A stretch of 64,000 nt of DNA from JAPHTQ01 sp050288165. Its GTDB lineage: Bacteria; Pseudomonadota; Gammaproteobacteria; Thiohalomonadales; Thiohalomonadaceae. Both the position numbers and the translations under genes were made by a program. The stretch covers positions 124,001 through 188,000 of the forward strand of contig JBNKDG010000002.1 of NCBI GenBank assembly GCA_050288165.1. Reading direction: 5' to 3'. Below, one piece after another: positions 1 through 7,505 of this stretch; within the stretch, counting starts at the first letter, position 1, and the number at the start of each line of letters is the position of its first letter. Below the pieces are notes generated by a model. It searched no databases, was not told where the DNA came from, and saw only the letters and a list, made by a program, of their open reading frames with translations.

Positions 1-365
1 TTTTCATAAGGTGTGAAATGTCTAACCGATTATTGCGTTGCCGAGAGTGGCTGTGCCGTATGACCGCAGATCATATAGGAAGTTGTGATTGGTTTTGTGA
101 ATACCATTCTATTAATGTGGGAATGGCCGCGATGGAAATGCAGCGCCCTTTGTCGATAGTTATACTAAGCTATTGAAATCGCTGACACAGTCTCGTCGAA
201 TGCGCTGTTTCTGTGTCGGCATCCATGCAAGTGAGCCGAGTTCCGAGGGTTGCTTTCAAACATGAGTTGGCATATAAGTGCTCGGCGGAATTCTAATTTT
301 CCATGAACTGGAGCGGGTTTGGTCGCTCTGGCAATTATTCAGCAAAATCCATTGGGAGAGAGAAG
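1..365. other. Leader region without a recognisable gene
   Basis: I see no credible coding sequence in the first 365 bases. The stretch holds an imperfect inverted repeat, GCTGACACAG at 181-190 against CTGTGTCGGC at 211-220 (nine pairs plus one G-T), and the candidate tusA promoter listed separately. Genes for a rhodanese or other sulfur-relay proteins often lie next to tusA-dsrE2, but none is visible here; one may lie beyond the left edge. Confidence 0.5.
250..278 (+). promoter_or_regulatory. Candidate sigma-70 promoter for tusA-dsrE2
   Basis: TTGCTT at 250-255 and TATAAG at 273-278 are separated by exactly 17 bases. The -10 box matches the consensus at 5 of 6 positions and the -35 box at 3 of 6. 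Transcription would start near 285, about 80 bases ahead of the tusA start codon. It is the best promoter-like pair in this leader, found by eye only. Confidence 0.4.
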
Positions 366-596
366 ATGGCAAATTTTGATCAAGAACTCGATGCATCCGG
401 CCTGAACTGCCCGCTGCCGATCCTGCGCGCCAAGAAAACCCTTGGTGGTATGGAATCCGGTCAGGTACTGCGCATCGTAGCGACCGATCCTGGCTCAGTT
501 AAAGACTTCGAAGCTTTCGCCAAACAAACCGGTAACGACCTGCTGGAATCCGGTGAAGAAGGCGGCAAGTTCGTATTCATGATCAAGAAGTCCTGA
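366..596 (+). CDS. tusA: TusA/SirA family sulfur-carrier protein
   Basis: This is a 76-residue sulfur-carrier protein of the TusA (SirA/YeeD) family. The family hallmark CPLPILRAKK begins at Cys15, the residue that carries the persulfide sulfur in known members. The downstream ATG at 366 is preferred over the in-frame one at 303: a purine-rich GGGAGAGAGAAG site sits just ahead of it, and the protein then has the usual family length. dsrE2 follows 49 bases later on the same strand. In sulfur oxidisers such pairs pass sulfane sulfur between rhodanese, TusA and the DsrEFH or heterodisulfide-reductase-like machinery. The family call is secure; a role in sulfur oxidation rather than tRNA thiolation is inferred from the dsrE2 neighbour. 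Confidence 0.9.
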   Translation: MANFDQELDASGLNCPLPILRAKKTLGGMESGQVLRIVATDPGSVKDFEAFAKQTGNDLLESGEEGGKFVFMIKKS

Positions 597-645
597 GTTC
601 TTCACAGAGCTACTACTACACATTTAGAGAATGGGGGAAGACCCA

Positions 646-1116
646 ATGTCAGATCAGAAAAAGCTGGCGATCATTGCTACCAAAGGCACCCTGGACTGGG
701 CATATCCGCCCTTTATCCTGGCGTCCACTGCGGCTGCACTGGGTTATGACGTACAGATATTCTGGACCTTCTACGGTCTGCAATGCCTGAAAAAGGACCT
801 GAGCCTTCAGGTGACTTCTCTGGGTAACCCGGGTATGCCGATGCCGATGCCGATGCCGGTTCTGCTTCAGGCGCTGCCGGGTATGCAGGCGATGATGACC
901 AGCATGATGAAAGCCAAGATGAAGAAAAAGGGCGTTGCCAGCATCGCAGACCTGCGTGAGCTGTGCGTTGAAGCCGATGTCAAAATGATTGCCTGTCAGA
1001 TGACGGTCGATCTGTTTGACATGAACCCAAGCGATTTCATCGAAGGTGTTGAGTTCGGCGGTGCCGCTACCTTCTTTGAGTTTGCTGGTGAAGCGGATAT
1101 CGTGCTTTACATCTGA
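646..1116 (+). CDS. dsrE2: DsrE2-type DsrE/F family sulfurtransferase
   Basis: A 156-residue DsrE-fold protein that fits the DsrE2 group, the usual genomic partner of TusA in sulfur oxidisers. It begins with a beta-strand and loop (KLAIIATKGTLDWAYPP) and has cysteines at 47, 107 and 117. Cys117, in MIACQMTVDLF, is in the position expected for the persulfide-carrying cysteine. Residues about 63-71 form an alternating Met-Pro run encoded by an ATGCCG microsatellite, followed by a Met/Lys-rich stretch (about 80-95) that may be a membrane-associating helix. The ATG at 646 is chosen because GGGGGAAG lies 7 bases ahead of it; an upstream ATG at 631 contains that same site. A strong terminator follows, so tusA-dsrE2 looks like a two-gene unit. 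Confidence 0.82.
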   Translation: MSDQKKLAIIATKGTLDWAYPPFILASTAAALGYDVQIFWTFYGLQCLKKDLSLQVTSLGNPGMPMPMPMPVLLQALPGMQAMMTSMMKAKMKKKGVASIADLRELCVEADVKMIACQMTVDLFDMNPSDFIEGVEFGGAATFFEFAGEADIVLYI

Positions 1117-1142
1117 TTTCAGATACTAGCTACTCCGCCCAG

Positions 1143-1172
1143 AAAAAATCCTCCGCAAGGAGGATTTTTTTT
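1143..1172 (+). terminator. Rho-independent terminator after dsrE2
   Basis: The perfect stem ATCCTCC (1148-1154) / GGAGGAT (1159-1165) closes a GCAA tetraloop and runs into eight T residues. It ends the tusA-dsrE2 unit. Confidence 0.9.
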
Positions 1173-1506
1173 GCCCGTGTAAAGGCGGTGTAAGCAAAAC
1201 TACAAAAAAAAGTGATAGCCCCATATGAATTTTGAGTGGAATTTCGGGAACTTATATATAGCCCATGGGTACGCCTGTTTAACCCATTGTTTTAGTTGGA
1301 CAAATGATCTGCATATCAGACAATTATAATGAACTAATGCGCATAACATTATGAATTTAATAGAAAAAACAAATTGTCGGCAATCTTGACATGTATCACA
1401 GCCGACCATATCGTGATTGCCAATGTGACAGAGAGTCACCGTAGTAGAACAAATATTAATCAACTCACCGGATTTCCCGCCTCGCGCTGTATTAAGGAGT
1501 GGAGTT
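1173..1506. other. AT-rich intergenic region upstream of the FadL-like gene
   Basis: These 334 bases are clearly more AT-rich than the surrounding genes and show no convincing gene; short frames on both strands lack a ribosome site and family features. One promoter-like pair is visible: TTGACA at 1386-1391, a 17-base spacer and a weak TATCGT at 1409-1414. It would start transcription about 85 bases ahead of the porin. An AAGGAG ribosome site lies just before the ATG at 1507. Confidence 0.4.
1386..1414 (+). promoter_or_regulatory. Possible promoter for the FadL-like porin
   Basis: A perfect -35 hexamer TTGACA (1386-1391) is followed after 17 bases by TATCGT, which matches the -10 consensus at only 3 of 6 positions. 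The position fits the downstream gene, but the -10 box is poor. Confidence 0.25.
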
Positions 1507-2910
1507 ATGAAACATACCAAGCACCTACTGGCTGTTGCAGTCTCACTGGCAATTTCTTCCCCCGCCGCTTTCGCTACCAACGGCATGAACCTCGAGGGCT
1601 ATGGCCCTATCGCTACCGGCATGGGCGGCGCTTCCATGGCCTATGACAACGGAACTGCGGCAATGATGAACAACCCGGCGACGCTGGGGATGATGGATGA
1701 TGGTAGTAACCAATTGGATGTTGCCTTGGGTAATTTGGGCCCGAATGTTGATGCGAAAGCACCTGCAGCAATGGGCGGAGCAAATGCGTCATCTGGTGGA
1801 ACTTCTTACATGATGCCTGCCCTTGGATGGAGTAAACGAAACGGTAAGCTTACCTATGGCCTCGGCATGTTTTCACAAGGCGGTATGGGTACCGAATATA
1901 GCAGTAGCAGCTGGATGGCAATGGGTAGTGGTGATGACGTTCGCTCTGAACTTGGAGTCGGTCGTCTGATGGTGCCGGTTGCATATAATGTTGATAGCAA
2001 ACTGACTGTCGGTGGCAGTATCGACTATGTATGGGGTGGTCTGGATATGAAGATGGCCATGCCCGTATTTGCTGGCGGTGGCCCTAACCCGGGAAGCTTT
2101 GGCGATTTTTCGACTGGTTTCGGTGGAAGCCAGGTATTGGGTTCAGTGAACATGAGTGGAGGGCTCGGCACTAACTTTGCCGCGTTGATCACGGATCCTG
2201 CAAACGCCATGATCCGATTAGATTTCTCAGATAGCAGCGATTTTACCCAAAAAGTTAATGGTTCAGGTATGGGCGGAAAGATTGGTCTGACTTATAAGGC
2301 AAATGAGCAAGTGACTATCGGTGCCAGTTATCACCTCAAGACAGCTATGAGTGACTGGAAAGGTAGTGCAGATATGACTGTTACAGATCCAGGTACTGGA
2401 ACTAATGTCATGTCTGGTCAAATGACAGTAAAAGATTTCCAGTGGCCAGCAACTATTGCCGCAGGTGTAGCTTATACCCCCAATGATCGTTGGCTTGTTG
2501 TCGGTGATGTGAAGATTCTTAAGTGGTCTGAGGTAATGAAAGACTTCACCATGGTCTTCAATCCTGATAGCGCACCATCTGAATACGCTGAAATTAAGTT
2601 CTTCCAGGACTGGAGTGATCAGACAGTTATCAGCTTGGGTGGCGCATACAAGGCTACCGATGAATTTACAGTGCGTGCTGGTGTCAATATAGCAAGCAAT
2701 CCGATTCCTGATAAATACGTTCACCCGCTGTTCCCTGCGACAATTGAGAACCACTATACAGTTGGTCTGGGGTATGCAATTGATCCGGCCAGCGCTGTCA
2801 ACTTCTCACTTGCCTACGCACCCGAGGTTAGCACCACCAATTCCAATACAGGTGTAGAAATTACGCACTCTCAAACCAACTGGCAGCTGATGTACAGCCA
2901 CAGCTTCTAA
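1507..2910 (+). CDS. OMPP1/FadL/TodX family outer-membrane transport protein
   Basis: A 467-residue outer-membrane beta-barrel of the FadL (OMPP1/TodX) family, which lets hydrophobic compounds such as long-chain fatty acids or aromatic hydrocarbons cross the outer membrane. Residues 1-23 form a signal peptide (cleavage after AFA). The mature N-terminus TNGMNLEGYGPIATGMGG matches the FadL plug region, with the NPATL motif shortly after. The C-terminus ends in Phe (YSHSF), as barrels recognised by BAM do. An AAGGAG site precedes the ATG. Codon use in the middle (about 2200-2750) looks more AT-rich than in neighbouring housekeeping genes, a visual impression only. The substrate cannot be told from sequence. 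The gene stands alone between two terminators. Confidence 0.88.
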   Translation: MKHTKHLLAVAVSLAISSPAAFATNGMNLEGYGPIATGMGGASMAYDNGTAAMMNNPATLGMMDDGSNQLDVALGNLGPNVDAKAPAAMGGANASSGGTSYMMPALGWSKRNGKLTYGLGMFSQGGMGTEYSSSSWMAMGSGDDVRSELGVGRLMVPVAYNVDSKLTVGGSIDYVWGGLDMKMAMPVFAGGGPNPGSFGDFSTGFGGSQVLGSVNMSGGLGTNFAALITDPANAMIRLDFSDSSDFTQKVNGSGMGGKIGLTYKANEQVTIGASYHLKTAMSDWKGSADMTVTDPGTGTNVMSGQMTVKDFQWPATIAAGVAYTPNDRWLVVGDVKILKWSEVMKDFTMVFNPDSAPSEYAEIKFFQDWSDQTVISLGGAYKATDEFTVRAGVNIASNPIPDKYVHPLFPATIENHYTVGLGYAIDPASAVNFSLAYAPEVSTTNSNTGVEITHSQTNWQLMYSHSF

Positions 2911-2947
2911 AGTTAAGATAGTGCCGTTGTTTAATGGCTGATACACA

Positions 2948-2985
2948 CGGGGTGACCGGCCAGGCCAGTCACCCCGTTTTGTTTT
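2948..2985 (+). terminator. Rho-independent terminator after the FadL-like gene
   Basis: The nine-base stem CGGGGTGAC (2948-2956) / GTCACCCCG (2968-2976) encloses a small GGCC-A-GGCC inner palindrome and is followed by TTTTGTTTT. Confidence 0.88.
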
Positions 2986-2990
2986 CAAGT

Positions 2991-3131
2991 AGAAGCCACC
3001 TCAGAACTGCTGCGCTTGGCAATACGGTGTTAAAAATGAGCTCAAAATGCTCATTGACTATGTGTCAACTCCGCTTTCTCGCTCATTTTTGCTTTGTCTT
3101 GCCGGCGCTCGCTACTTTTGAGATAGCTTCT
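2991..3131. repeat. 141-bp dispersed palindromic element, copy A
   Basis: This copy aligns without gaps to 47418-47558, with 18 differences in 141 columns (about 87 % identity). Its ends are inverted repeats: AGAAGC-N3-CTCA on the left and TGAG-N3-GCTTCT on the right. Inside lie nested inverted repeats: AAAAATGAGC (3032-3041) with GCTCATTTTT (3081-3090), and TTGAC (3054-3058) with GTCAA (3064-3068). The whole element can therefore fold into one long cruciform or hairpin. It carries no open frame of its own that is shared between the copies. It looks like a small non-coding mobile or structural repeat of the MITE/REP kind. Confidence 0.85.
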
Positions 3132-3152
3132 AGAAACGTTTCGGGGTGTGTG

Positions 3153-4085
3153 ATGATTAGGAAACTGTCTCTGGCATTTGCCATGTTGTTTGTTGCTGCT
3201 GCGAGCCAGGCAGCCGATGTGACCCTCAAGCCATTTATCCTTGCGGAAGTGACTACCGGTGATGTGCCAACGGTGCAGAAACAGGTAGAGAAAAAACTGA
3301 CGGATGCCGGGTTTGAGATCGCTGGTAGTTATTCTCCCTACAAAGATGCCGCGGTGATCGCGATTACCAATGACGCATTGAAGCAGAATGCAGCGAAATC
3401 AGAGTTCGGTGGTTATGGTGCTGCGGTAAGAGTGTCCGTCACCAAAGTCGGTAACGATGTGCAAATCAGTTTTAATAACCCGACCTATATGGCCAATGCC
3501 TATCGCATGGCAGGCGATCTGTCTGCTATTACTAACAAGCTGCAGAAAGTTCTCGGAAGCAAAGAAGAGTATGGTTCTGCCAAGGGGCTGACTGTCGCCA
3601 AGCTGCGTAAATACCACTACATGTTCGGCATGGAATACTTCGATGATACGAACATGCATCTGTTGAACATGTTCCCGAGTCACGAGAAGGCGGTAAAGAC
3701 CGTTGAGAAAAATCTGGCAAAAGGACTGGCCGGTGTCAGCAAGGTCTATCGCATCGATATCCCTGGTAAAGATGAGGTTATCTTCGGTGTGGGAATGAAA
3801 ATGCCATCTGCCGGTGGCGACAAATATATGGATGACGGTTATATTATGAGCGTCATCGATTTCAAGGAGCCAAAATCGACTGCGCATTTGCCCTATGAGA
3901 TTTTGGTTTCCGGTGATAAGGTGTATCATCTCTATGCCCGCTTCCGGATAGCCATCGACTTCCCCGATCTCTCGATGATGGGCGAGAACAGTTTTATGAA
4001 TATCATCCAGACGCCGGAAGCGGTAAAAAAGGCTCTGACCCTTGTCGCGGAAGGCAAAGTGAAGGATGATTACTGGCAGCAATAG
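3153..4085 (+). CDS. Exported protein of unknown function
   Basis: I do not recognise a named family. The 310-residue product starts with a clear signal peptide (MIRKLSLAFAMLFVAAASQA, cleavage before ADVTL) and so is probably periplasmic. The mature part is mixed alpha/beta. An early segment pattern (TTGDVPTVQKQVEKKLTDAGF, shown here only in part as VEKKLTDAGFEIAGSYSPYK) recalls DUF302-like domains that begin with a helix followed by a strand. It has no cysteines in the mature chain and no metal-binding motif I can name. The longer frame from 2934 is rejected because its first 73 codons run through the 141-bp repeat. The start at 3153 has only a weak GGGGTGTG ribosome site. The gene is probably monocistronic, ending in a terminator at 4191. 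Confidence 0.6.
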   Translation: MIRKLSLAFAMLFVAAASQAADVTLKPFILAEVTTGDVPTVQKQVEKKLTDAGFEIAGSYSPYKDAAVIAITNDALKQNAAKSEFGGYGAAVRVSVTKVGNDVQISFNNPTYMANAYRMAGDLSAITNKLQKVLGSKEEYGSAKGLTVAKLRKYHYMFGMEYFDDTNMHLLNMFPSHEKAVKTVEKNLAKGLAGVSKVYRIDIPGKDEVIFGVGMKMPSAGGDKYMDDGYIMSVIDFKEPKSTAHLPYEILVSGDKVYHLYARFRIAIDFPDLSMMGENSFMNIIQTPEAVKKALTLVAEGKVKDDYWQQ

Positions 4086-4190
4086 CCAACAGAATACTCT
4101 GGGGGGAGTATATAAAAAGAAGCCATAATGGCCGTAAGGACATTTCTGCTACCACAGTGCGGATTTGGACAGGGAGTCCGGAATCAACTC

Positions 4191-4215
4191 AGCCCCGCTT
4201 CGGCGGGGCTTTTTT
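4191..4215 (+). terminator. Rho-independent terminator with TTCG tetraloop
   Basis: AGCCCCGC (4191-4198), loop TTCG, GCGGGGCT (4203-4210), then TTTTT. It lies about 105 bases after the exported-protein gene, immediately ahead of the tandem repeat. Confidence 0.88.
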
Positions 4216-4425
4216 ATGTCCAGGGATTGAGGGTCGCTCAGTCACATCCCTGTGACTCGCGACACTGGTGCGTCCCTGCACGGCGTATGCCGCGAGTACA
4301 TGGACGTACAGGAGCGGCGCATGTCCAGGGATGGAGGGTCGCTCAGTCACATTCCTGTGACTCGCGACACTGGTGCGTCCCTGCACGGCGTATGCCGCGG
4401 GTGCATGGACGCGCAGGAGCAGCGC
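4216..4425. repeat. Two tandem copies of a 105-bp hairpin-rich repeat
   Basis: Copy 1 is 4216-4320 and copy 2 is 4321-4425; a third copy begins (ATGTC) and stops. Each unit contains nested inverted repeats: CAGGGA ... TCCCTG on the outside, then GTCGC ... GCGAC, then GTCACA (four bases) TGTGAC at the core. The core is kept in both copies although its loop differs (TCCC and TTCC). A second hairpin, CGGC-GTAT-GCCG, follows. Because 105 is a multiple of three, frames stay open through both copies on both strands. These frames have repetitive, low-complexity products and no ribosome sites, so I treat the stretch as non-coding. Confidence 0.85.
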
Positions 4426-4596
4426 ATGTCTGCCCTGAATAATAAAGCTAAACCCATGAAAAATTTGGCCGGATCGGGTAATCTTTGCTCCTTTCCGCAG
4501 CACTGGGGAGCGATGCCGGGTCAGCGGTCGGCCCGATGCCATCAAATATTTCCCAAGCTGTTGTTCTATAGGCTCTTTTCAATCTAGGGGTGTTGG
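4426..4596. other. Leader region of glyA, no assigned element
   Basis: The 171 bases between the tandem repeat and glyA hold short GC-rich complementary stretches around 4470-4545 but nothing I can match to a known riboswitch. In particular I find no glycine, SAH or tetrahydrofolate riboswitch core. AGGGGTGTTGG just before the ATG serves as ribosome site. A promoter for glyA should lie here, but I cannot place one. Confidence 0.35.
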
Positions 4597-5853
4597 ATGT
4601 TCAGCAATGAGATGACGATTCGTGGATATGACGACGAACTGTGGAATGCCATGGAGCAGGAGCGGGTTCGCCAGGAGGAGCATATCGAGCTGATTGCCTC
4701 CGAGAACTACACCAGCCCCCGCGTCATGGCCGCCCAGGGTTCTGTGCTGACCAATAAGTACGCCGAAGGCTATCCGGGTAAGCGCTACTACGGCGGTTGC
4801 GAGTATGTCGATGTAGCGGAGCAACTGGCGATCGAGCGAGTCAAGCAACTGTTCGGTGCCGACTACGCCAACGTCCAGCCTCACTCCGGTTCCCAGGCCA
4901 ATGCTGCCGTCTATATGGCGCTGGTCCAGCCGGGTGACACCATCCTTGGTATGAGCCTGGCTCACGGCGGTCACCTGACCCACGGTGCCAAGCCCAACTT
5001 CTCCGGCAAGATTTATAACGCCGTTCAGTACGGCCTGAATCCTGAGACCGGTGAGATCGACTACGAAGAAGTCGAGCGTCTGGCCCATGAACACAAGCCT
5101 AAGATGATCGTCGCTGGCTTCTCCGCTTACTCCCGTGTTGTGGATTGGCAGCGTTTCCGCGACATTGCCGATGAAGTGGGTGCGTACCTGTTTGTCGATA
5201 TGGCTCACGTGGCTGGTCTGGTTGCTGCCGGTGTTTATCCGAGCCCGGTGCAGATCGCCGATGTCACTACTTCCACTACCCACAAAACCCTGCGCGGTCC
5301 GCGCGGCGGTATCATCCTCGCCAAGGCCAACGAAGAGATCGAGAAGAAGCTCAACTCGTTGGTTTTCCCTGGCACTCAGGGTGGTCCGCTGATGCACGTC
5401 ATCGCGGGCAAGGCAGTGGCCTTTAAAGAGGCACTGGAGCCGGAGTTCAAAACCTATCAGGCTCAGGTCGTTACCAATGCACGCGCCATGGCCAAGGTGT
5501 TTATCGAGCGCGGTTACGATGTCGTTTCCGGTGGTACCGACAATCATCTGTTCCTGCTCAGCTTTATCAAGCAGGAACTGACCGGTAAAGATGTCGATGC
5601 CTGGTTGGGCGCTTCCAACATCACCGTAAACAAGAACTCGGTACCCAATGACCCGCAGTCACCGTTTGTTACTTCCGGTATTCGTATCGGTACCCCGGCG
5701 ATCACCACCCGTGGTTTCGGTGAAGCCGAGTCGGTGGAACTGGCTGGCTGGATCTGTGACGTGATCGATGCGCGCGGTGACAGCAAGGTGATCGACGAGG
5801 TGAAGGCCAAGGTACTGAATGTTTGCAAGCGCCTGCCGGTCTACGCTGACTGA
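4597..5853 (+). CDS. glyA: Serine hydroxymethyltransferase
   Basis: A PLP enzyme that interconverts serine and glycine while loading tetrahydrofolate with a one-carbon unit; it is cytosolic. At 418 residues it has the usual bacterial length. The N-terminal ELIASENYTS and YYGGCEYVD motifs, the PLP-contacting Asp201 and His204, and the STTHK motif with the Schiff-base lysine at Lys230 are all present, followed by LRGPRGG. nrdR begins 13 bases downstream, so glyA probably heads the nrdR-riboflavin run. This order is common in gammaproteobacteria. Confidence 0.97.
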   Translation: MFSNEMTIRGYDDELWNAMEQERVRQEEHIELIASENYTSPRVMAAQGSVLTNKYAEGYPGKRYYGGCEYVDVAEQLAIERVKQLFGADYANVQPHSGSQANAAVYMALVQPGDTILGMSLAHGGHLTHGAKPNFSGKIYNAVQYGLNPETGEIDYEEVERLAHEHKPKMIVAGFSAYSRVVDWQRFRDIADEVGAYLFVDMAHVAGLVAAGVYPSPVQIADVTTSTTHKTLRGPRGGIILAKANEEIEKKLNSLVFPGTQGGPLMHVIAGKAVAFKEALEPEFKTYQAQVVTNARAMAKVFIERGYDVVSGGTDNHLFLLSFIKQELTGKDVDAWLGASNITVNKNSVPNDPQSPFVTSGIRIGTPAITTRGFGEAESVELAGWICDVIDARGDSKVIDEVKAKVLNVCKRLPVYAD

Positions 5854-5866
5854 TTGAAACCCTGTT

Positions 5867-6388
5867 ATGCGCTGCCCGTTCTGCAGTGAACCCGATACCA
5901 AGGTGATTGATTCGCGCCTCGCCAACGAGGGCGATTCGGTTCGCCGTCGTCGCGAGTGTGTCACCTGCGGTGAGCGGTTCACCACTTTTGAGACGGCAGA
6001 GTTGGTGATGCCGCGTATCGTCAAACGTGACGGTACGCGGGCACCGTTTGACGAAGACAAGTTGCGTTCCGGCATTATGCGCGCGCTGGAAAAACGTCCG
6101 GTGCAGATGGAGGCGATCGAAGAGTCGGTCAATCACATCAAACACAAACTGCGCGCCACTGGCGATCGTGAGGTTAATTCGCGTCAGCTCGGTGAATGGG
6201 TCATGGATGAACTACGCGGCCTGGACGATGTGGCCTATGTGCGTTTTGCCTCGGTCTATCGCAGTTTCCAGGACGTGAATGCCTTCCGCGAAGAGATCGA
6301 ACGAATGCAGAAGGAACCGCCACCCGCGGTAAAAAAGAATCAGCTCTCTCTGTTGGAGAGTGATAAGGGTGATAAAAGGAAAAGCTGA
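5867..6388 (+). CDS. nrdR: Transcriptional repressor NrdR
   Basis: A 173-residue regulator that represses ribonucleotide reductase genes when loaded with dATP/ATP. The N-terminal zinc ribbon is intact: CPFC at residues 3-6 and CVTC further on (…RRRECVTCGERF). The ATP-cone domain occupies about residues 47-137 (VMPRIVKRDGTRAPFDEDKL). The length is slightly above the usual 150-160 because of a charged C-terminal tail. It lies 13 bases after glyA and 4 bases before ribD, a conserved arrangement. No NrdR box was looked for, because no nrd gene is in the window. Confidence 0.95.
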   Translation: MRCPFCSEPDTKVIDSRLANEGDSVRRRRECVTCGERFTTFETAELVMPRIVKRDGTRAPFDEDKLRSGIMRALEKRPVQMEAIEESVNHIKHKLRATGDREVNSRQLGEWVMDELRGLDDVAYVRFASVYRSFQDVNAFREEIERMQKEPPPAVKKNQLSLLESDKGDKRKS

Positions 6389-6392
6389 ATAA

Positions 6393-7505
6393 ATGACTGC
6401 CTTTACTGCTAACGATGTCGCGATGATGAGCCGTGCGCTGCAACTGGCGGAGCGGGGACGCTATACCACCGATCCCAATCCGCGGGTCGGCTGTGTGCTG
6501 GCGATTGAAGGGCAGGTGATTGCTGAAGGTTGGCACGAGATGGCTGGTGGGCCACACGCCGAGATCGTGGCACTGGAAAAGGCAGGCGAGATGGCGCGCG
6601 GGGCAACCGCCTACGTAACGCTGGAGCCCTGTTGTCATCACGGTAAAACACCCCCATGTAGCGATGCGTTGATCAAGGCCGGTGTGGCGCGTGTCGTTGC
6701 GGCGATGGAAGACCCCAATCCCAAGGTCGCCGGACAGGGTTTGAAGCAACTACAGGATGCCGGCATTGAAGTTACCAGCGGTCTGTTGCAGGCACAGGCG
6801 GAAGCGTTGAATCCCGGCTTTGTTCTGCGTATGCGTGAACAGCGACCGTTAGTGCGCTGTAAGTTGGCGATGAGTCTGGATGGTCGTACCGCGATGGCCT
6901 CCGGTGAGAGCAAATGGATTACCGGTGCGGCAGCGCGGGAAGATGTGCAACGGTTGCGCGCACGTAGCTCGGCGATCATGAGCGGCATCGGTACTATTCT
7001 TGCCGATGATCCGTCGTTGACGGTGCGTGATGCGGAGGGCGTTCTGGCTGAGAGGCAGCCATTACGCGTAGTACTCGATCCACATCTGAGTACGCCAGCC
7101 GATGCGCGCTTCCTGTCACAACCGGGCAAATCGCTGATCGTTACTGCAGTAGAGGAACCGGAACTGCAGGAGCAGTTGGAAAAGGCCGGTGCCGAAGTGA
7201 TCGCGTTGCCTAACGGCGCAGATACGATCGATCTGCATGCCCTGATGGGCGTGCTGGCGAATCGCGAGATTAATGAGGTGTTGCTGGAGACCGGCGCCAT
7301 CCTTAGCGGTGCCGCGCTGCGCGCCGGGATTATCGACGAACTGGTGATCTACATGGCGCCGAAACTGATGGGCGACGGTGCGCGCGGTCTATTCCACACC
7401 CCGGGTCTGGAGAATCTGGCCGATGCGGTGCAGTTGTCGATTAAGGATATGCGCGCGGTCGGTGATGACTGGCGCATTACCGCAACGATACGACAGGTGG
7501 ATTGA
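6393..7505 (+). CDS. ribD: Bifunctional riboflavin deaminase/reductase RibD
   Basis: Carries out two successive steps of riboflavin synthesis: deamination of the pyrimidine intermediate and NADPH-dependent reduction of its ribosyl side chain. The N-terminal deaminase domain has its zinc motif complete: His55-Ala-Glu57 and PCCHHGKTPPC with Cys80 and Cys89. The C-terminal reductase domain starts near residue 150 (RPLVRCKLAMSLDGRTA). At 370 residues it has full length. Its stop codon TGA shares a base with the ATG of ribE (TGATG), which indicates translational coupling. Confidence 0.96.
   Translation: MTAFTANDVAMMSRALQLAERGRYTTDPNPRVGCVLAIEGQVIAEGWHEMAGGPHAEIVALEKAGEMARGATAYVTLEPCCHHGKTPPCSDALIKAGVARVVAAMEDPNPKVAGQGLKQLQDAGIEVTSGLLQAQAEALNPGFVLRMREQRPLVRCKLAMSLDGRTAMASGESKWITGAAAREDVQRLRARSSAIMSGIGTILADDPSLTVRDAEGVLAERQPLRVVLDPHLSTPADARFLSQPGKSLIVTAVEEPELQEQLEKAGAEVIALPNGADTIDLHALMGVLANREINEVLLETGAILSGAALRAGIIDELVIYMAPKLMGDGARGLFHTPGLENLADAVQLSIKDMRAVGDDWRITATIRQVD

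Noticed and set aside
268..283. Sigma-54 type promoter (TTGG ... GC) ahead of tusA
   Set aside because: The spacing between the GG and GC elements is one base short of what sigma-54 tolerates; the overlapping sigma-70 pair fits better.
2934..3152. N-terminal extension of the exported protein
   Set aside because: These 73 codons run through the terminator's downstream side and the 141-bp repeat, whereas the signal peptide begins cleanly at 3153.
4216..4425. CRISPR array
   Set aside because: The two units follow each other directly without spacers, and no cas gene lies in the window.
4128..4587. Overlapping frames of about 100-120 codons on both strands through the tandem repeat
   Set aside because: The repeat unit is 105 bases, a multiple of three, so frames stay open by default. 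No ribosome sites or family features are present.
4426..4596. Riboswitch in the glyA leader
   Set aside because: I looked for glycine, SAH and tetrahydrofolate riboswitch cores and found no convincing match.
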